Source of the DNA: Bagarius yarrelli
Taxonomy: Eukaryota; Chordata; Actinopteri; Siluriformes; Sisoridae
Length of the DNA stretch: 64,000 bases
Assembly: GCA_005784505.1 (NCBI GenBank)
Contig: VCAZ01000074.1
Coordinates: forward strand, 801,001 to 865,000
Reading direction: 5' to 3'
Numbering within the stretch: the stretch's first letter is position 1; the number at the start of each line of letters is the position of its first letter. The position numbers and the translations under genes were made by a program. Positions 41,971 to 53,885 of this stretch are shown here, one piece after another. A model generated the notes under the pieces. The model worked only from the letters and a program-made list of their open reading frames with translations, had not been told where the DNA came from and searched no databases.

Positions 41971-42770
41971 ATAATAAATCCACATTAAACTCAATTTCAC
42001 GTTAATATTTTAGCTAGCAATAATAAAACATCCTCACCGTCAGCTATTTATTGATTTTTTTAGCTTGTTTGCCCCCCCAACCCAAAAACAAAACATTTTT
42101 AGCACCAGCTGCCACTGGGGATTTTGTGAGTGTGGTAGATAAGAAAATTGTGTTTGAGTCAGCCATGTTGTGATAGCGTTGTGGATTCAGGAATCAGTGT
42201 TCATGGTAGAATCCTTCAGCGACATGACATTAGCAGAGCCAATCCATGTACAGGCATGTATTTCTGTTTTGGAACGTGGGAGGAAAGCAGAGAACAGGGA
42301 CACAATGAGACACAAGAAAACCACACATGCTATAAGTCCACGCATACTAATGACAACACTTTTTGACGTTTGTGCTTAATAACAACCTATTTAATAGTAC
42401 TGTTATAGTTTCCTATACATATTTTACATCTTAAATGTTGCCTTAAAACACTCCACCAAACTGCAAACTATTCTATATTTTTATTACATTGTGCTATGTT
42501 GTCAGGGGCAGTTCTACCATTTTATCCTTAAGAGGGTTTAGCCCTCGCTACTCCTCGCTGTCACCATCCTATTATTATTCGCAAGAAGTCATACTGTTAG
42601 CTAGCTAAATGCAATAAAAAAAAGACAAATACAAAGACTTATTTATGTATCTATAAAATGTGTTATTTTATGAGTCAACAAAAACCTTTTGATTCAAAAA
42701 TTGATTCAGTTTGCAAAGCTGGACAATCAGCAACTTCATCTTCTTATTCCCTTCCCGCTTATTCCCTAGA
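41971..42770. other. Intron 2 sequence, no recognised gene
   Basis: Non-coding. A CAGCTGCCACTGGGG end near 42107-42121 and CAGGGGCAGTTCTACC near 42504 look like possible hAT-type termini, but I could not pair them. Confidence 0.4.
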
Positions 42771-42773
42771 AGA

Positions 42774-42880
42774 TACAAAGACAGAGACAGATAGAGAGAG
42801 AAAGAGAAAGAGAAAGAAAGAGAGAGAGAGAAAGGAAGAAGGAAAGAGAGAAAGAAAGAGAAAGAGAACGAAACAAAGAA

Positions 42881-42912
<32 letters not shown>

Positions 42913-42913
42913 C
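42774..42913. repeat. (GA)n purine tract
   Basis: AGACAGAGACAGATAGAGAG followed by GAAA/GAGA units to 42912, ending in AGCTAGCTAG. About 140 bp, almost all purine on the + strand. Confidence 0.95.
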
Positions 42914-43059
42914 TAGCTAGAGCTTTTCTTATGGGGTATAATCAGCGTGGGTTCTTCTCCCCTGCTGTTCGAGCATACACAACTGCCTCCAGACACTAAA
43001 TGCCTGCTTACTTAAGCGCTATTTAGAAATCATGACTCGAGCGTGTATACCGTTACTTG

Positions 43060-43620
43060 TATGCCTTTTTCTTTGAAGGTTCTCTGTTATAGGCATTCAC
43101 AGCTCTCCTAAGTGACCTTGAGGGGAATGGGCCGCATTTTCTCATCAAGGCAAGTTTCATCATCTTTCTATTAGACGAGCAAGATAACAAGCTATCAGCA
43201 CCACGACAATATGAGCTCCTCCATTCCAGGAAAGCCCAGGGTGACAGCGATAGCAGGATAACAGGACCACAGCTGAACATTTTGTCGGTCTCCCAGCATC
43301 ACCCCACCCGTTACAGAGTGCAATTATGACTGCACAAGCAATCCCGACCGCCGGAAGCTTTAGCAGCGTAAGGGAAGGGCGCTTTGCATTGTGGCTCTTT
43401 TATGGCTGCCTCCTTGGGAGCAGTAACAGTAGTAAAATATTACCCAACATTTATCCAAAACATGCTGACTGCAACAGCACCCGGCTAATTGAGAATTTAC
43501 TGGGCAATAATGACTTATCATACTCTGCTTACAGCAGCACTGATGCAGCCAGCCTCATTTTGCAAGCAGTAGTTTGGCCTTAATGAAGTCTGTAAATGTC
43601 AGAGAATGGCAGACGGAGTG
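43060..43620. promoter_or_regulatory. Candidate conserved non-coding stretch
   Basis: Unique, balanced DNA: CCTAAGTGACCTTGAGGGGA, CAAGATAACAAGCTATCAGC, GAGCTCCTCCATTCCAGG, and GGCTAATTGAGAATTTACTG. Open frames on both strands (43053-43280 and 43326-43583) have no domain or splice sites. Regulatory role inferred from texture and length. Confidence 0.3.
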
Positions 43621-44105
43621 TGCATCAGGATTTAGTCATGTTAGGCTGTAATGGACTTTTTAGCTTCTTGTCCTGGTGATAGGTGGAGTGCAGGCGAAGC
43701 AAGCTGACTTCCATTTGGATGTCTCTATTTGGTATGCGTAGGTCAAAAAAAACAAAAAAAAAAAACTGTTGTTACCACTCTGAAGTAAAAATAAGAGATT
43801 TGTACTGCTGTTTGTTAATGTTGCTCTAATGCATGGCGTCTAACCTGAAAAACATTTCCTACCAGGAAATTCCGTTAGAGTATCAGCCACATAGTATCCG
43901 GGGCTTTAGCTGTATCACTTCGTTTAAGTCTGTATTTATTCACTACGTTTCTAATGTACATATATATATATATATATATGGCATTTGCACATACTGTAGT
44001 ATGATTTATTATTTTCTTCAAAACCACTTAAATGCCCTAAATCAGCATATTTTAGTCCTCTACAGACCAGTATTACCAAGCGGTGGTATGTATAAAGTGA
44101 TGGGC
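43621..44105. other. Intron 2 sequence, with a short (AT)n run
   Basis: (AT)n at 43957-43979; otherwise no feature recognised. Confidence 0.5.
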
Positions 44106-44109
44106 AGCT

Positions 44110-44450
44110 AATAATGCTGTAAATGTGATTTATGTCCCCTCTTTCATTCTCCCATATGAGTGCGATATGCTAATCTCGCATGGGTTATGGGGCTTGGGGT
44201 AATTGTCCTGCATGGTGTGTTTCCTGTCTCTGTGGTATAAGCTGCGTGGTGGCGGCGCCTGCTCCGTGTCAGTGTGCACCGAGCCGGGTTGACATAGATG
44301 GATAGCATTGGTGATGCTCTAATTATTTCTTGAAGGGGGTTAGAGCTTGTCTCGAAGGGTTTTCACACCTCCTTTAACTAGTCTCCTTGGGAGGCCACTG
44401 ATCAAATGAAGCGTATCAATCAATCTATCAATCAACAGGACTTTTCTTCA
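44110..44450. promoter_or_regulatory. Candidate conserved non-coding element
   Basis: CATATGAGTGCGATATGCTA, GGGTAATTGTCCTGCATGG, CGTGGTGGCGGCGCC, GATGCTCTAATTATTTCTTG, and tandem AATCAATCTATCAATCAAC. Unique and balanced; inferred regulatory. Confidence 0.3.
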
Positions 44451-44499
44451 GTTTGCCTACATGTTATATTTCATGCCGATAATCATAACGTCGCAACCG

Positions 44500-44850
44500 T
44501 GCACACATACTAGTTAATTGCTTATTCGTTGCATTAACTGCTCCCAACGCTACTGTAAAGTGCGCTTCCTTCCCCGGGCTATAGATAAAAAAAACCCTTT
44601 ACTGCACTTAAGAGGATGTGGTACAAATGACATTGCGAGAGCTGAACTCCATTTAGAATGCTGCTTCAGCAGAGCCCTAACACGCAGTGCCTGGGTAACA
44701 AGATGCGTATTGAGTAGTGTTCTCATCGCAGCAAATGGAGCCAGTTAATCGTGATAGGCAATAAGCTTTGTGTTAGCAGGTGAGCGTGAGCAGCACTTGA
44801 TCAGCTTTAAATTAGAAGCCTCGCAAAACCTCTATAAGCGATATAGTCAG
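44500..44850. promoter_or_regulatory. Candidate conserved non-coding element
   Basis: CATTTAGAATGCTGCTTCAG, CAGCAAATGGAGCCAGTTAA, and CACTTGATCAGCTTTAAATT. The 76-codon frame 44518-44748 has no domain. Inferred only. Confidence 0.25.
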
Positions 44851-45094
44851 TAATCTCTGATCATTTATATGAGGAAAAAAGCAAAGGCAGTCAAACAAGC
44901 AACAGGACACCAAGTGCCCTGTGCATTAAGAAAACCGGGTAAATCCGAGGGTGACTGGATACCACGCGCTAAACGATGGGGTCTGTTTATGTTAGACTTA
45001 TTAAATTTTTTTTTTTTACTTTGCTTTATGGAAAGTTGTACTTTAGTGATGATGAAAATTTAGTTTTTGAAATTGAAGGTTTTTGTGGCTTAAA

Positions 45095-45457
45095 TCATTC
45101 ATTCATTCATCTTTAATACCTGCTTATTCTTTTTTTGGGGGTCACTGGGAGGGTCACTGATCTGCTGGACTCTATCCCAGCCACCTCTTAAAGAGCGAAA
45201 GGCAGGAGGGGTACACCCTGGACAGGTCACCAGTCCATCATAAGGCCACACACTCACACACTCGTACGGGCAATTTAGTATCACAAATTAATTTCACAAA
45301 CATGTTTATGGACCGTGGGAGGAAACCGGAGTAAACCCACCCAAGCACGAGGAGAACATGCAAACTCAACACAGGAAAACCCCTGCCTGGAAATCGAACC
45401 CAGGCCTTCTTTCTGTGAGAAAACAGTGCAAACCTCTAAGCCACCGTCCTGCCCTGG
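45095..45457 (-). mobile_element. tRNA-SINE with L2-like tail, reverse, full length
   Basis: ATTCATTCATCTTTAATACC, CTGCTGGACTCTATCCCAG, GGGGTACACCCTGGACAGG, ATGGACCGTGGGAGGAAAC, AACATGCAAACTCAACACAG, and the reversed B-box region AAATCGAACCCAGGCC. Confidence 0.92.
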
Positions 45458-45464
45458 TGTAAAG

Positions 45465-46005
45465 TAATGAAAATTAGCTCCTATACATGCTTCTCAAATA
45501 CTTGTGGCTGTGCTCAGAATTAACCAATCACAATTAAACTCATTTCAATAGGAGGAGGGCAAAAAAAAATTACCAGAACTATGGAACACTCTAAATGGTG
45601 ATTGGTCCTAATTCTAAAAGGTTTCCGGTGCAAAGTTATAAAAGCTTAAGGTTTAATAAGCAGCAAGATCTCTGTAAAGGATGATGGTGGTAGCATCCCA
45701 CTATGGAGCTGTTTCTCTTCAGCTAGGACTAAATAAATGTGTATATATAAATACCAATTTCAATACCAACACTCTTGAATCCAATCCAGTCAGAAACCAG
45801 ATGTAAATCCCATCAAAAACCTTTGAAACGTGTGCACAGGAGAATTTCCTAAAAATTTGATAGCTCTGAAGCATCTTTCTAAGGAAGAAAGAAATAAGAT
45901 TAACCACATCAGTCACCTCTATTAACTCAACCCATCTGCTTCTGTGCACACTAGCCCACTCAACTGTCCACAAGACAGACTCGGCCACGAACGAACCTGC
46001 TGTGC
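45465..46005 (+). pseudogene. Degenerate Tc1-like transposon remnant
   Basis: GATGGTGGTAGCATC with TATGGAGCTGTTTCTCTTCA (45683-45725) corresponds to the GGGSIM/WGCFS region of Tc1 transposases. It is followed by AATCCAGTCAGAAACCAGAT and AAATCCCATCAAAAACCTTT, corresponding to the PDLNPIEN region. Large parts are deleted and frames are broken. Confidence 0.6.
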
Positions 46006-46300
46006 GCTATTCAGTCCTGTGCTTTGTTGTCCTTTCCAGTCAACAATCTTAGGTTTTCTCAGGCTTTTATGTTTGTAATCCCCTTTCTGTGTCTTTTGAA
46101 AGGGTACCTTCTGTGATCAAGTCTGTTTGTCTGGATGTGTTGGATGTAACTTTATTCTCCCTGCCTTGTTGTGTTGAATCCCATGTCGCTGCCCAGCTTA
46201 TCCACTCCAATTCTATTACTTTATTCGATTATTTGCTTTTAGTCATTTAAAGATAAGTTCAGCTATTCGTCCCGCCACCTTTTTCATAGTCTGATCAAGA
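46006..46300. other. Intron 2 sequence, possibly repeat-derived
   Basis: T-rich on + with TTCAGTCCTGTGCTTTGTTG and CCTGCCTTGTTGTGTTG words similar in texture to the reverse of the A-rich repeats. No clear boundaries. Confidence 0.3.
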
Positions 46301-46305
46301 TCCTA

Positions 46306-46771
46306 AGTCGGGCTCACACTCTGTGATTTTGGCCTTGATTTGTACGTATAATCCTAGAGTCGTATAATCCTATGCTGAAGTTGTTTTTGATAGCTAGATG
46401 ACATGTTCACCGTGCGATCAGTCTTTCCTTCTGATGGAATTCTAGCAGTGTGACTTCTCCTATGATGACCGCCAAACCAGGAACCAATTGGAGCGTCAAA
46501 CCTGATGATGTAATTAGCGCTACAACTCTCGAAATGAGTCAAGTGGACAGAACAGCAAGAAGAGAAAGTTATTCAGGCAAGCTAAATGTTTGTAGCTACA
46601 ATAGAGAAAGTTAACGTCGGTTACTGAATGTGTCACGGATTGATGATGTAAAACTCCGGGCAAGTTTTCTCGTGCACCTGTTTTTGATTATCGTACAGTC
46701 TGACGTTATGACAACTGAAATCCTACAGCGTGACTCATGTTTGTACAGTTTGACGAGCGTAAGGCCCGGCT
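46306..46771. mobile_element. Possible MITE with diverged ends
   Basis: The left end GTCGGGCTCACACTCTGTGA and the right end (complement GCCGGGCCTTACGCTCGTCA) are partly alike. Internal words AGCAGTGTGACT and ACAGCGTGACTCATG repeat. The superfamily is not certain. Confidence 0.3.
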
Positions 46772-47380
46772 TTAGTCGTGTCGTCTTGAAGCCGAGATTA
46801 ACGGGAATAAATTTCTTATTGCATTCTCAAGTTTACATTTGTTCCCACTTACATGCTGAGTGTTGACTGATTCAGACAGCCACATGGTCCTTCCTTGGCG
46901 ACACGCACTGACACTCAACTCTCAGGCGTTTGTTATGCAATAAAAGAAATTGCAACATGAATCAGACCCACAAAGACATGCAGTAAATGTCACTAAAACG
47001 TTATATGGCATTTTCTGGGCTTCTTTCTCTTTATATGACAGATGGTGTTTGAAAGAAAGTCTGCATGACATGTACTTCATTAATCACAATTATTTAAACA
47101 GTTTCATAGTCAATTAGTCTCAGACTTATTATTATTATTATTATTTTTGGAATAGACTGTAATTTTGTCCCTTTAATTTATTATGGCCATTTGTACAATT
47201 ATTAGTACAATTATTTCCTCGACAGTGCGAATTATATTTCTGTCTTCCATTAAAAGAGTCATTTTTTAAAATATGTTTATAAATAAAATCACAGTGACAG
47301 TTTAATTTGTCTCTTACATTTTGATTAATTAAAAAACCCATACCCTATTTATTACACTGATATTTATTGTAAATAAGCCA
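46772..47380. other. Intron 2 sequence, no recognised feature
   Basis: Non-coding; a short ATT run at 47129-47142. Confidence 0.5.
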
Positions 47381-47384
47381 CTTA

Positions 47385-47485
47385 TGCACTTCTGGTTAGA
47401 TGCTAACTGCATTTCATTGGTTCTGTACATGTACCTTGCACAATGACAGTAAAGTTGAATCTAATCTAATCTAATCTAATTATTA
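47385..47485 (-). repeat. GATTAGATT-family repeat fragment, reverse
   Basis: CTTCTGGTTAGATGCTAACT, GCATTTCATTGG, TGCACAATGACAGTAAAGTT, then GAATCTAATCTAATCTAATC. Reverse complement of the start of the repeat at 3290. Confidence 0.75.
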
Positions 47486-48509
47486 CCTGCTCGGGTTTCT
47501 TTTGTATCCCGATTTCGTGATACTTTTTAGGATTCTGAAAGTTGCCTAAACATCAAGTATTCAGATAGACGAAAAGGATCTCTTAATACCATCACTACCA
47601 ACTAATTACAGCATCAGATCTGTCAAGCTACCAATGTTCAAGGAACCTTTGAGCCAGCTAGCGCTATTACGTTCTGTATTTCTGTGAAATATTACAGTAT
47701 ATTAGTAGCAAATATGATTTTAGCCCCCTGGTTAATATTGTCAAAGCTTGATTTTTAAGTGCTTTTACCTTAATTTGTTGTCACTGGGTATGTTGTTTTT
47801 TTTATCTCCCCCGTGCATCTAATGACTTGGCTTTGTTTTCCACAGCCAGAGGCTTAGACTCTCTGTTAATTAATGGAGTAATGAGAGGATAATGATCACA
47901 GGTGTTTGGTCTGGCTGGTCTTTAAGGCTACATGACCTAATCACACAGAACAATTTCTCCATTACATGTTACAGTAATAGGCTTTGTACAAATTCGGCCT
48001 ATAGTGAAGAAGAAAGATGTAAGCATGTCACCAGGTTTGCTTAGAACCTCTCAGAACATCAAATCCTTTATGCGTACCCACATCTGTGCTTGGTGTTTTT
48101 TTAACAAGACAATTGGAATTCCCATACAGCCTTAAGCATGTCTACCAAAAGCCCCAGGGTCTCTCAATCAGTTTAGTTCCAGAAGCAAGAATCTAATGTC
48201 TGATCTGCTTAGCTTGACAGACCATGCAGGGGTAAATCGACAAACAGAGCAAATGGCTAGGCCTGTGATGCACAGACTACAGAATTATAAAGGTTCCGCT
48301 TAAGTGCCTAGATTATATTTCAAACTTCATCGGATCACCTGCCATTTATGGGGCAAACTGACATACACCCCTCTCAAACTACCCTCACTTGCTCTCTATT
48401 GCTGCCCGCTGGGACAGGCAGGTGTACCTTACTGTATCAGCTCTGCTGCCGCATTTACATTTTTGGCATTTCTGTCTTTTTTCCAGACTGACCTTTATTT
48501 ATTTATTTA
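47486..48509. other. Intron 2 sequence, no recognised gene
   Basis: 47830-47970 (CTCTGTTAATTAATGGAGTA, GAGAGGATAATGATCACAGG) is a candidate regulatory stretch. 48350-48395 shares a block with 50455-50493. Confidence 0.35.
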
Positions 48510-48513
48510 ATTA

Positions 48514-48957
48514 CAGGGGTATGTTGACTTCTGAATGTCCCAACTAACGAGTCATCTCTCGGACACTTTAAGTTACAAGCTAAAATTTGGTTTACGAGCC
48601 AGATTCAGTCACCCAACCACTAGTTAGCATAGCGAACGCCATCCTGACACCGTAACATCCGTCCATCAGTTTCACTCGATAGCTAGTCAGACATGCGCGT
48701 TATCAAGTGGAGTTGTCTGATCTCCAAGGTAAATGCTGTACATTGTACTTAATAAAACCAGTTTATTACAGTACATCCTATGTATTTTATGAGTTTATTT
48801 TTCTTATTTAAAAACATGTAACAAAAAATAGCAAGGGTGTTTTTGGGGACACAAAACTTATTAATGGCATTTTAATTTATTTATTGGGGAAAATTGATTT
48901 GACACACGAGTGATTTAAGGTACGAGCTCCGTCACGCAATAAATTAAGCTCGTACTG
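48514..48957. mobile_element. Mariner-type MITE, copy 3 (opposite orientation)
   Basis: CAGGGGTATGTTGACTTCTG start, AATGTCCCAACTAACGAG, GATAGCTAGTCAGACATGC (complement of the block in the other copies), and end GCTCGTACTG followed by TA. TA also precedes it. Confidence 0.8.
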
Positions 48958-49114
48958 TATATTTTTTTATCCAATTAAGCAGGTAAGAGTTTAAAGCCTT
49001 GCTAAGGGGCAGCTTGAAGGTCTTTGGGTTCTAATAACATTGGGCGAATAAATGAACAATGAACAAGGTTGATGCTTTACATTACTTTAAGTAACAATTA
49101 ACAAAACTGCATTG

Positions 49115-49200
49115 ATGTTTCCTGCATTTGGCGGACGCCTGTATGCAGAGCAACTTACATTTATCTTACCCCAATTGAGCAGTTGGGGGTTAAGGGGCAA
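49115..49200 (-). mobile_element. Mermaid/DANA-like SINE tail fragment
   Basis: CCTGCATTTGGCGGACGCC, AGAGCAACTTACATTTATCT, and GGGGGTTAAGGGG only. Confidence 0.75.
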
Positions 49201-49879
49201 TACTGAGAATTTCTATGCAAGTTAAAGTATTTCTACTTAAGAAACAATTCTGGGGGAAGGTAGTAGCGCAGTGGATGAGGTGCCAGCACATTTTGGATGT
49301 CATATTCATGCCATACTGCCAGTCAGAACGTTAATTTATGGTCAGAAAAAAGCAGCTGGGCAAGAGTGGGGAAAAATAGCCTACTCCCTATCCAATGAGC
49401 AAGAAGACAAAATTAAACCTAAAATATCTGCCCTGTTTTAATGGCTTTTCTCTCTTTATTTCCCTATTCATTTCAATGTCTTTGTCTAGTCAGGCTCCTT
49501 CTACTGCTTGTGTCTTCCTGGAGATGCTGAACTACACAAATCTGCCCTGTGTAATTTTAATCACACCTTACAAAACTGACCTCGATGCTGTGTGCTTTTC
49601 TTTTTTTCAAGAATGTCACAACATTTTGGCATTTCATCCCCCACGTTTTGATTTTTTTTTTTTTGAAGCCGCGATCTCCTGCTGGTCAGCTGCCGTCATT
49701 GCACTGAGGTAGTGAGAGTTGACGTGCCTCCCGGCAGCACCCTAATCCGGATTGATTGGAGTGGCATGCTGTGTCATCGATCAGGTCTCCACTGAGGCAT
49801 TCTGTCAGAGGTCTTGCAGTCCGTGCACTGCGATAGGCTGTCTTAACAAGTGAAATTATCTTTAATATAGTGATCGTTT
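49201..49879. other. Intron 2 sequence, no recognised gene
   Basis: A SINE-head-like word (GTAGTAGCGCAGTGGATGAG) is at 49258-49278. The frame 49395-49712 crosses T runs and has no domain. Confidence 0.4.
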
Positions 49880-50070
49880 TGTAGTCTGGCAGTGGTTAAA
49901 GTGTTGGACTGCTAATTAAAAGATCAGGGTTTGTTTCCAAGTACCACCAAATTGAGCCCTAAGCAAGACCCTTAACCCCAAATTTCTCAGTTGTATAAAA
50001 GAGATAAATGTCAGTCGCTCTGGATAAGAGCGTCTGTCAAACGATGTTAATCGTTAATGTTAATGTAAAT
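49880..50070 (+). mobile_element. Mermaid/DANA-like SINE, near full length
   Basis: GTCTGGCAGTGGTTAAAGTG, CAGGGTTTGTTTCCAAGTAC, AGCAAGACCCTTAACCCC, and GTCGCTCTGGATAAGAGCGT. Confidence 0.9.
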
Positions 50071-50531
50071 TGGTAGAATTGTTTTGCAGTGGTGAATGTT
50101 CAGGGCATGGAGTATGCATTCATGTGGGTGGTAATAATGATCCCTGCTCTAAACCTAACACAAACACTTTATCATAACAGAAAGGGGGCAAAAGGTTAAG
50201 TCCACCAGGGCTTTTGCTCAGGCTAAACCCACCATACCCAGTCAATAAGCAATTTGTTACCTAATTGGGTTTAATAATATTTTTGACTTATAAGTCGTTG
50301 ACTCTATGAATCGACTAGGAAAATAAACTGTTGTGGGAGGAGGGTGTATGTATCTATAATCAGTGAAATAAATGCAGTATATCGTTAAATTTCACCAAAC
50401 CCCAAACTTTACGAGTCTTTGTCGATACTCACAGAGGTGTATTTCCTCTCTCTTTGATCGATACACCCCTCTCAAACTTCCCTGTCTTGCTTTACCTTTT
50501 GCTCCACTTTTGTCATTTGACTTTTACTTAG

Positions 50532-50562
<31 letters not shown>

Positions 50563-51450
50563 TGCCTACACTAAAAATCCACAAATCCATTTTAATTCTC
50601 ACCCAGAACCGGATCTAAGGCATTACCTCCAGGGCGAGAAGAACTTGTAATTGAAACAACAGCAAAATCCAATACACATTCATTTGCACATCCAAACCTG
50701 GCAGACAAATCACCATCGATATATGGATAACAGATGGAAGACAACGTTGTCAAGAAAGACATTCAGCAGAAAAGATTCTGTTTAAAGGGTCCAGGTCTTG
50801 ATCAATAGGTCTAAAGTGACATACTAGCTAGAGCTTATCATGATGCTAAAAATCTAAACCTGTTTATGAATTACGAAATAACTCCAATAATGGATTTTTA
50901 CACGGTTTAAACCATTATAAATCGTATACATGGTTTGGAAGGCTTTGTTCTCTATGTTCTACCCTGTGTCTCTCTTTAGGGAAAAGAAACAGAACATGCA
51001 GCATAAAAATATGCTCTGTGATGAAACTTTTCTTCTTTTGCACCTACTCACTTTCTCTCCGCTGCTGTCATGGTTGCATTGTAGGTACGGGAATTTTTCT
51101 CTCGCCCACTGACAGATGCCACTGACAGAGTCTCCATTACAGCAGCTACAGTCGTTACCAGTCACCGATTAAAACCGATCCAACTCTTAATGTGTGGAAA
51201 TCCAGGAGACACTGTTTTGGTCACAGGTTTTTTTAGGAATTAATAAGTCATAAAATCGACTTTGGTAGTCTACGTACTGATAAAATTAGCTCATTTAATT
51301 GCTATAAAATCTAAAATAAGTAGATAGAACCGTTAATCGAAAATTGCTTTCACTTATATTTGCATTCATTTATAAGGTTTAACCTCAGCTAAGTCCACAC
51401 TGACTAGAGAGACGGTTTAAGTAAAAATAATCCAAGTTATTATTTTACTT
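50071..51450. other. Intron 2 sequence with an A run
   Basis: A run of about 29 A at 50532-50560. No gene recognised; overlapping frames at 50930-51165 have no domain. Confidence 0.45.
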
Positions 51451-51454
51451 AAAG

Positions 51455-51480
51455 CAACACACACACACACACACACACAC
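51455..51480. repeat. (AC)n microsatellite
   Basis: About 25 bp of pure AC repeat next to the SINE at 51484. Confidence 0.9.
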
Positions 51481-51483
51481 CTT

Positions 51484-51720
51484 GTTGAGTTGTTGAGCCT
51501 GAATTGTTGATCTAAGGACCAAAAGGACCTGGGTTCAAGTCCCACCACCGCCAGCCTGCCACTATTTTGTCCTTGAGCAAGACCCTTAACCCTTCCTGCT
51601 CCAGGGGCACTGTATCATAACTGACCCTGCGTTCTGACCCCCAACTTACTAAGATGGGTTATGCGAAGAAACAAATTTTACTGTGCTCTAAAAAAGTATA
51701 TGTGACAAAATAAAGGCATT
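51484..51720 (+). mobile_element. Second SINE type, full length
   Basis: Head with B-box-like GGGTTCAAGTCCC, CACCACCGCCAGCCTGCCAC, GAGCAAGACCCTTAACCCTT and CTGCTCCAGGGGCACTGTAT. Distinct 3' half: CTGACCCTGCGTTCTGACC, CAACTTACTAAGATGGG and AAAAGTATATGTGACAAAAT. Shares the tRNA-like head style with the mermaid-like SINEs but not the tail. Confidence 0.88.
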
Positions 51721-52700
51721 TACAAACACACACACACTATTTTTAATATTTAAAACTGTGACGAAGTTTTAGAGCAATTGGAAATAATTGTGAAGTGGAT
51801 GGACTTGCAAATTGAAAAGCTGCTTCAAACATCTAAATCATTCGGATCAGATGCTTTCTTAACCTCAGTTTTCTCACCGCAGCAGCCTCTTATCCAACTT
51901 TCCTTTAATCTTAAGCAAAGAAAGAACAAAAACTTTCCTGTTACACTTTTGAGCAAATTTTGTTTCTAGTATTTTAAATGTTGTTCATACGCTACTGGTT
52001 TAGCTTTGCTTCCACCCTTAAACACTAAATTATAGTCTGTGCTACAGCGCCACACTGGTTAAACCGTGCTATTGCAGGCTCTTATATAATATCAAGTGTG
52101 ATCCACAAACAAAAGAATTTCTTAACAATTATTTATTGTCACCATCAACTAATTGTTTCATCCCTACCAAGTCTTTACTATTGCAATAGTGTTGGGGGCC
52201 CCAAACATGTTCCAGTCTTCCAAATGTCAATGAATTTTTTTTTTTTGTACAAAGTGTCCAAATCAAGTTTTTTAAAGAATTGAAGCAAACAAATTCCTGA
52301 TTTCTGACCTCCACACCATTGTACACCTTAACAGAATTATGGACTGCACCCCAGGTCTCTTCAACCAGAATCTCAGGCTTTCTGACTTCATTAACGCTCT
52401 TGTGATTGAACCCGACAAATCCCCACGGTCTCGCTTCAACTTCAAGCAGGAACCTTTTTCAGAAGAGTAAAGGTTAGAATAGCAGCCAAGCCAGGATATC
52501 GATGTTCAATAACTACGTATTGATGTGACAGACAGGTTTCCATGAAGTGTTTATGAGATAAATTTCCATTTGATCGTTGGCCAGTGTTTTTCCTTGGATC
52601 TCTTAACTCATAACTAATACCGAAAAATATATTTTGCATACCGAACATTGATGATGAATGATGAACTTCTTCTATTTATCATTCTATACAGTTGCTATTT
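51721..52700. other. Intron 2 sequence, no recognised gene
   Basis: Non-coding; nothing supportable beyond short T runs. Confidence 0.45.
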
Positions 52701-52704
52701 TAAA

Positions 52705-52870
52705 TTAATGGGTTGCTCCACTGACCCGTGCCTCAAATTAATGGGTTAGTCCTGCAAGTCTTCAATCAATGGCCGCCTCCACTCACCCTATAGTTAATCA
52801 GTGGATTAGCTCCTTCACCTTTCCACCTTTTAACCAATCAATGGGTCATTTACTCTACCATTTAAGGTGA
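52705..52870. repeat. Degenerate AATCAATGGGTTA repeat
   Basis: Five loosely spaced units of about 30-40 bp with AAT(T/C)AATGGGTTA-like cores, each followed by a TCC/CACC-rich segment. Confidence 0.55.
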
Positions 52871-52895
52871 ATGGTCAGGTCCGCCATCATATCTT

Positions 52896-52917
52896 TCACA
52901 CACACACACACACACAC
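52896..52917. repeat. (CA)n microsatellite
   Basis: About 20 bp of CA repeat. Confidence 0.85.
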
Positions 52918-53720
52918 GGAAAGTAAGGAAGTAAAATAGCATGTTCAGCAGGATGCAGTGACCCTTGCCCTGGCCTGCATAAATGTCAAGGACAAAGACG
53001 CATTAATACATTACACACTGTTCCCCTATTGCTCTTCTGTTGATTTTGCAGGCATTTTCATTTACTATTTGCTGTTCAAGGTGACCTACTGAATACACAC
53101 AATCACAGGACACATTACACCCTCACTAGACTAAAAGACTGAACCATCTGCTATTTGTTTTTGGGGTCCAGTTATAAAACTGTATCAAATGCATCTCCAG
53201 ATCACGACGAGACCCAAATTTCATTTCTGAAAGATTTACCGAGCTGTGCGAATCGATATATTCACACACTCGCAAGTTCATTACAGTTCCTTAATACAAA
53301 GAACTTAGAAAGGTGAAGCTGCTGTAAGGAGGAGGTTGGTAATGTTAGTTTTTCGTACAGTTTTATATTTTAGCTTTTATTTGTGCAAATTTGGAAAGTT
53401 ATGGTGTTATTTAAGACAAACAAAGAATTACTTTATGATTTCTGATAAAAATAGAAAGAAGTAGAATGACAAGAAATGAACGGATAAATGGTTTTTAAAA
53501 ATCTTTTGTTTATTGCATATAGATTTTATACACATTTTGTCCCTCCCTGTTTTCCTTACAATAAAAAGATTTATCTATGTTTAAATATTTAGAAATTTAT
53601 TTCAAAATATATAAAAGATTGGCAAAAAAACTGTATTTAATAAACACAGTATATTTTAAAATATATATTTTATTAAGTACATTTTTACACATACTATTTT
53701 AGCCACTTTATGTAAACTTT
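52918..53720. other. Intron 2 sequence, AT-rich
   Basis: Strongly AT-rich toward the 3' end (53500-53720); no gene recognised. Confidence 0.5.
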
Positions 53721-53721
<1 letters not shown>

Positions 53722-53763
<42 letters not shown>

Positions 53764-53852
53764 CCCTCTCCATAAAAAAAAAAAAAAAAAAAAAAAACAT
53801 TAAAATGTTACAATGAATTATGTCTTCATTAAGAGGGAGAAAGAGAAAGAAT

Positions 53853-53884
<32 letters not shown>

Positions 53885-53885
53885 T
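53722..53885. repeat. (TA)n, poly-A and (GA)n in succession
   Basis: TA repeat at 53724-53762, an A run of about 23 at 53775-53797, and a GA-rich tract at 53833-53884. Confidence 0.95.
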
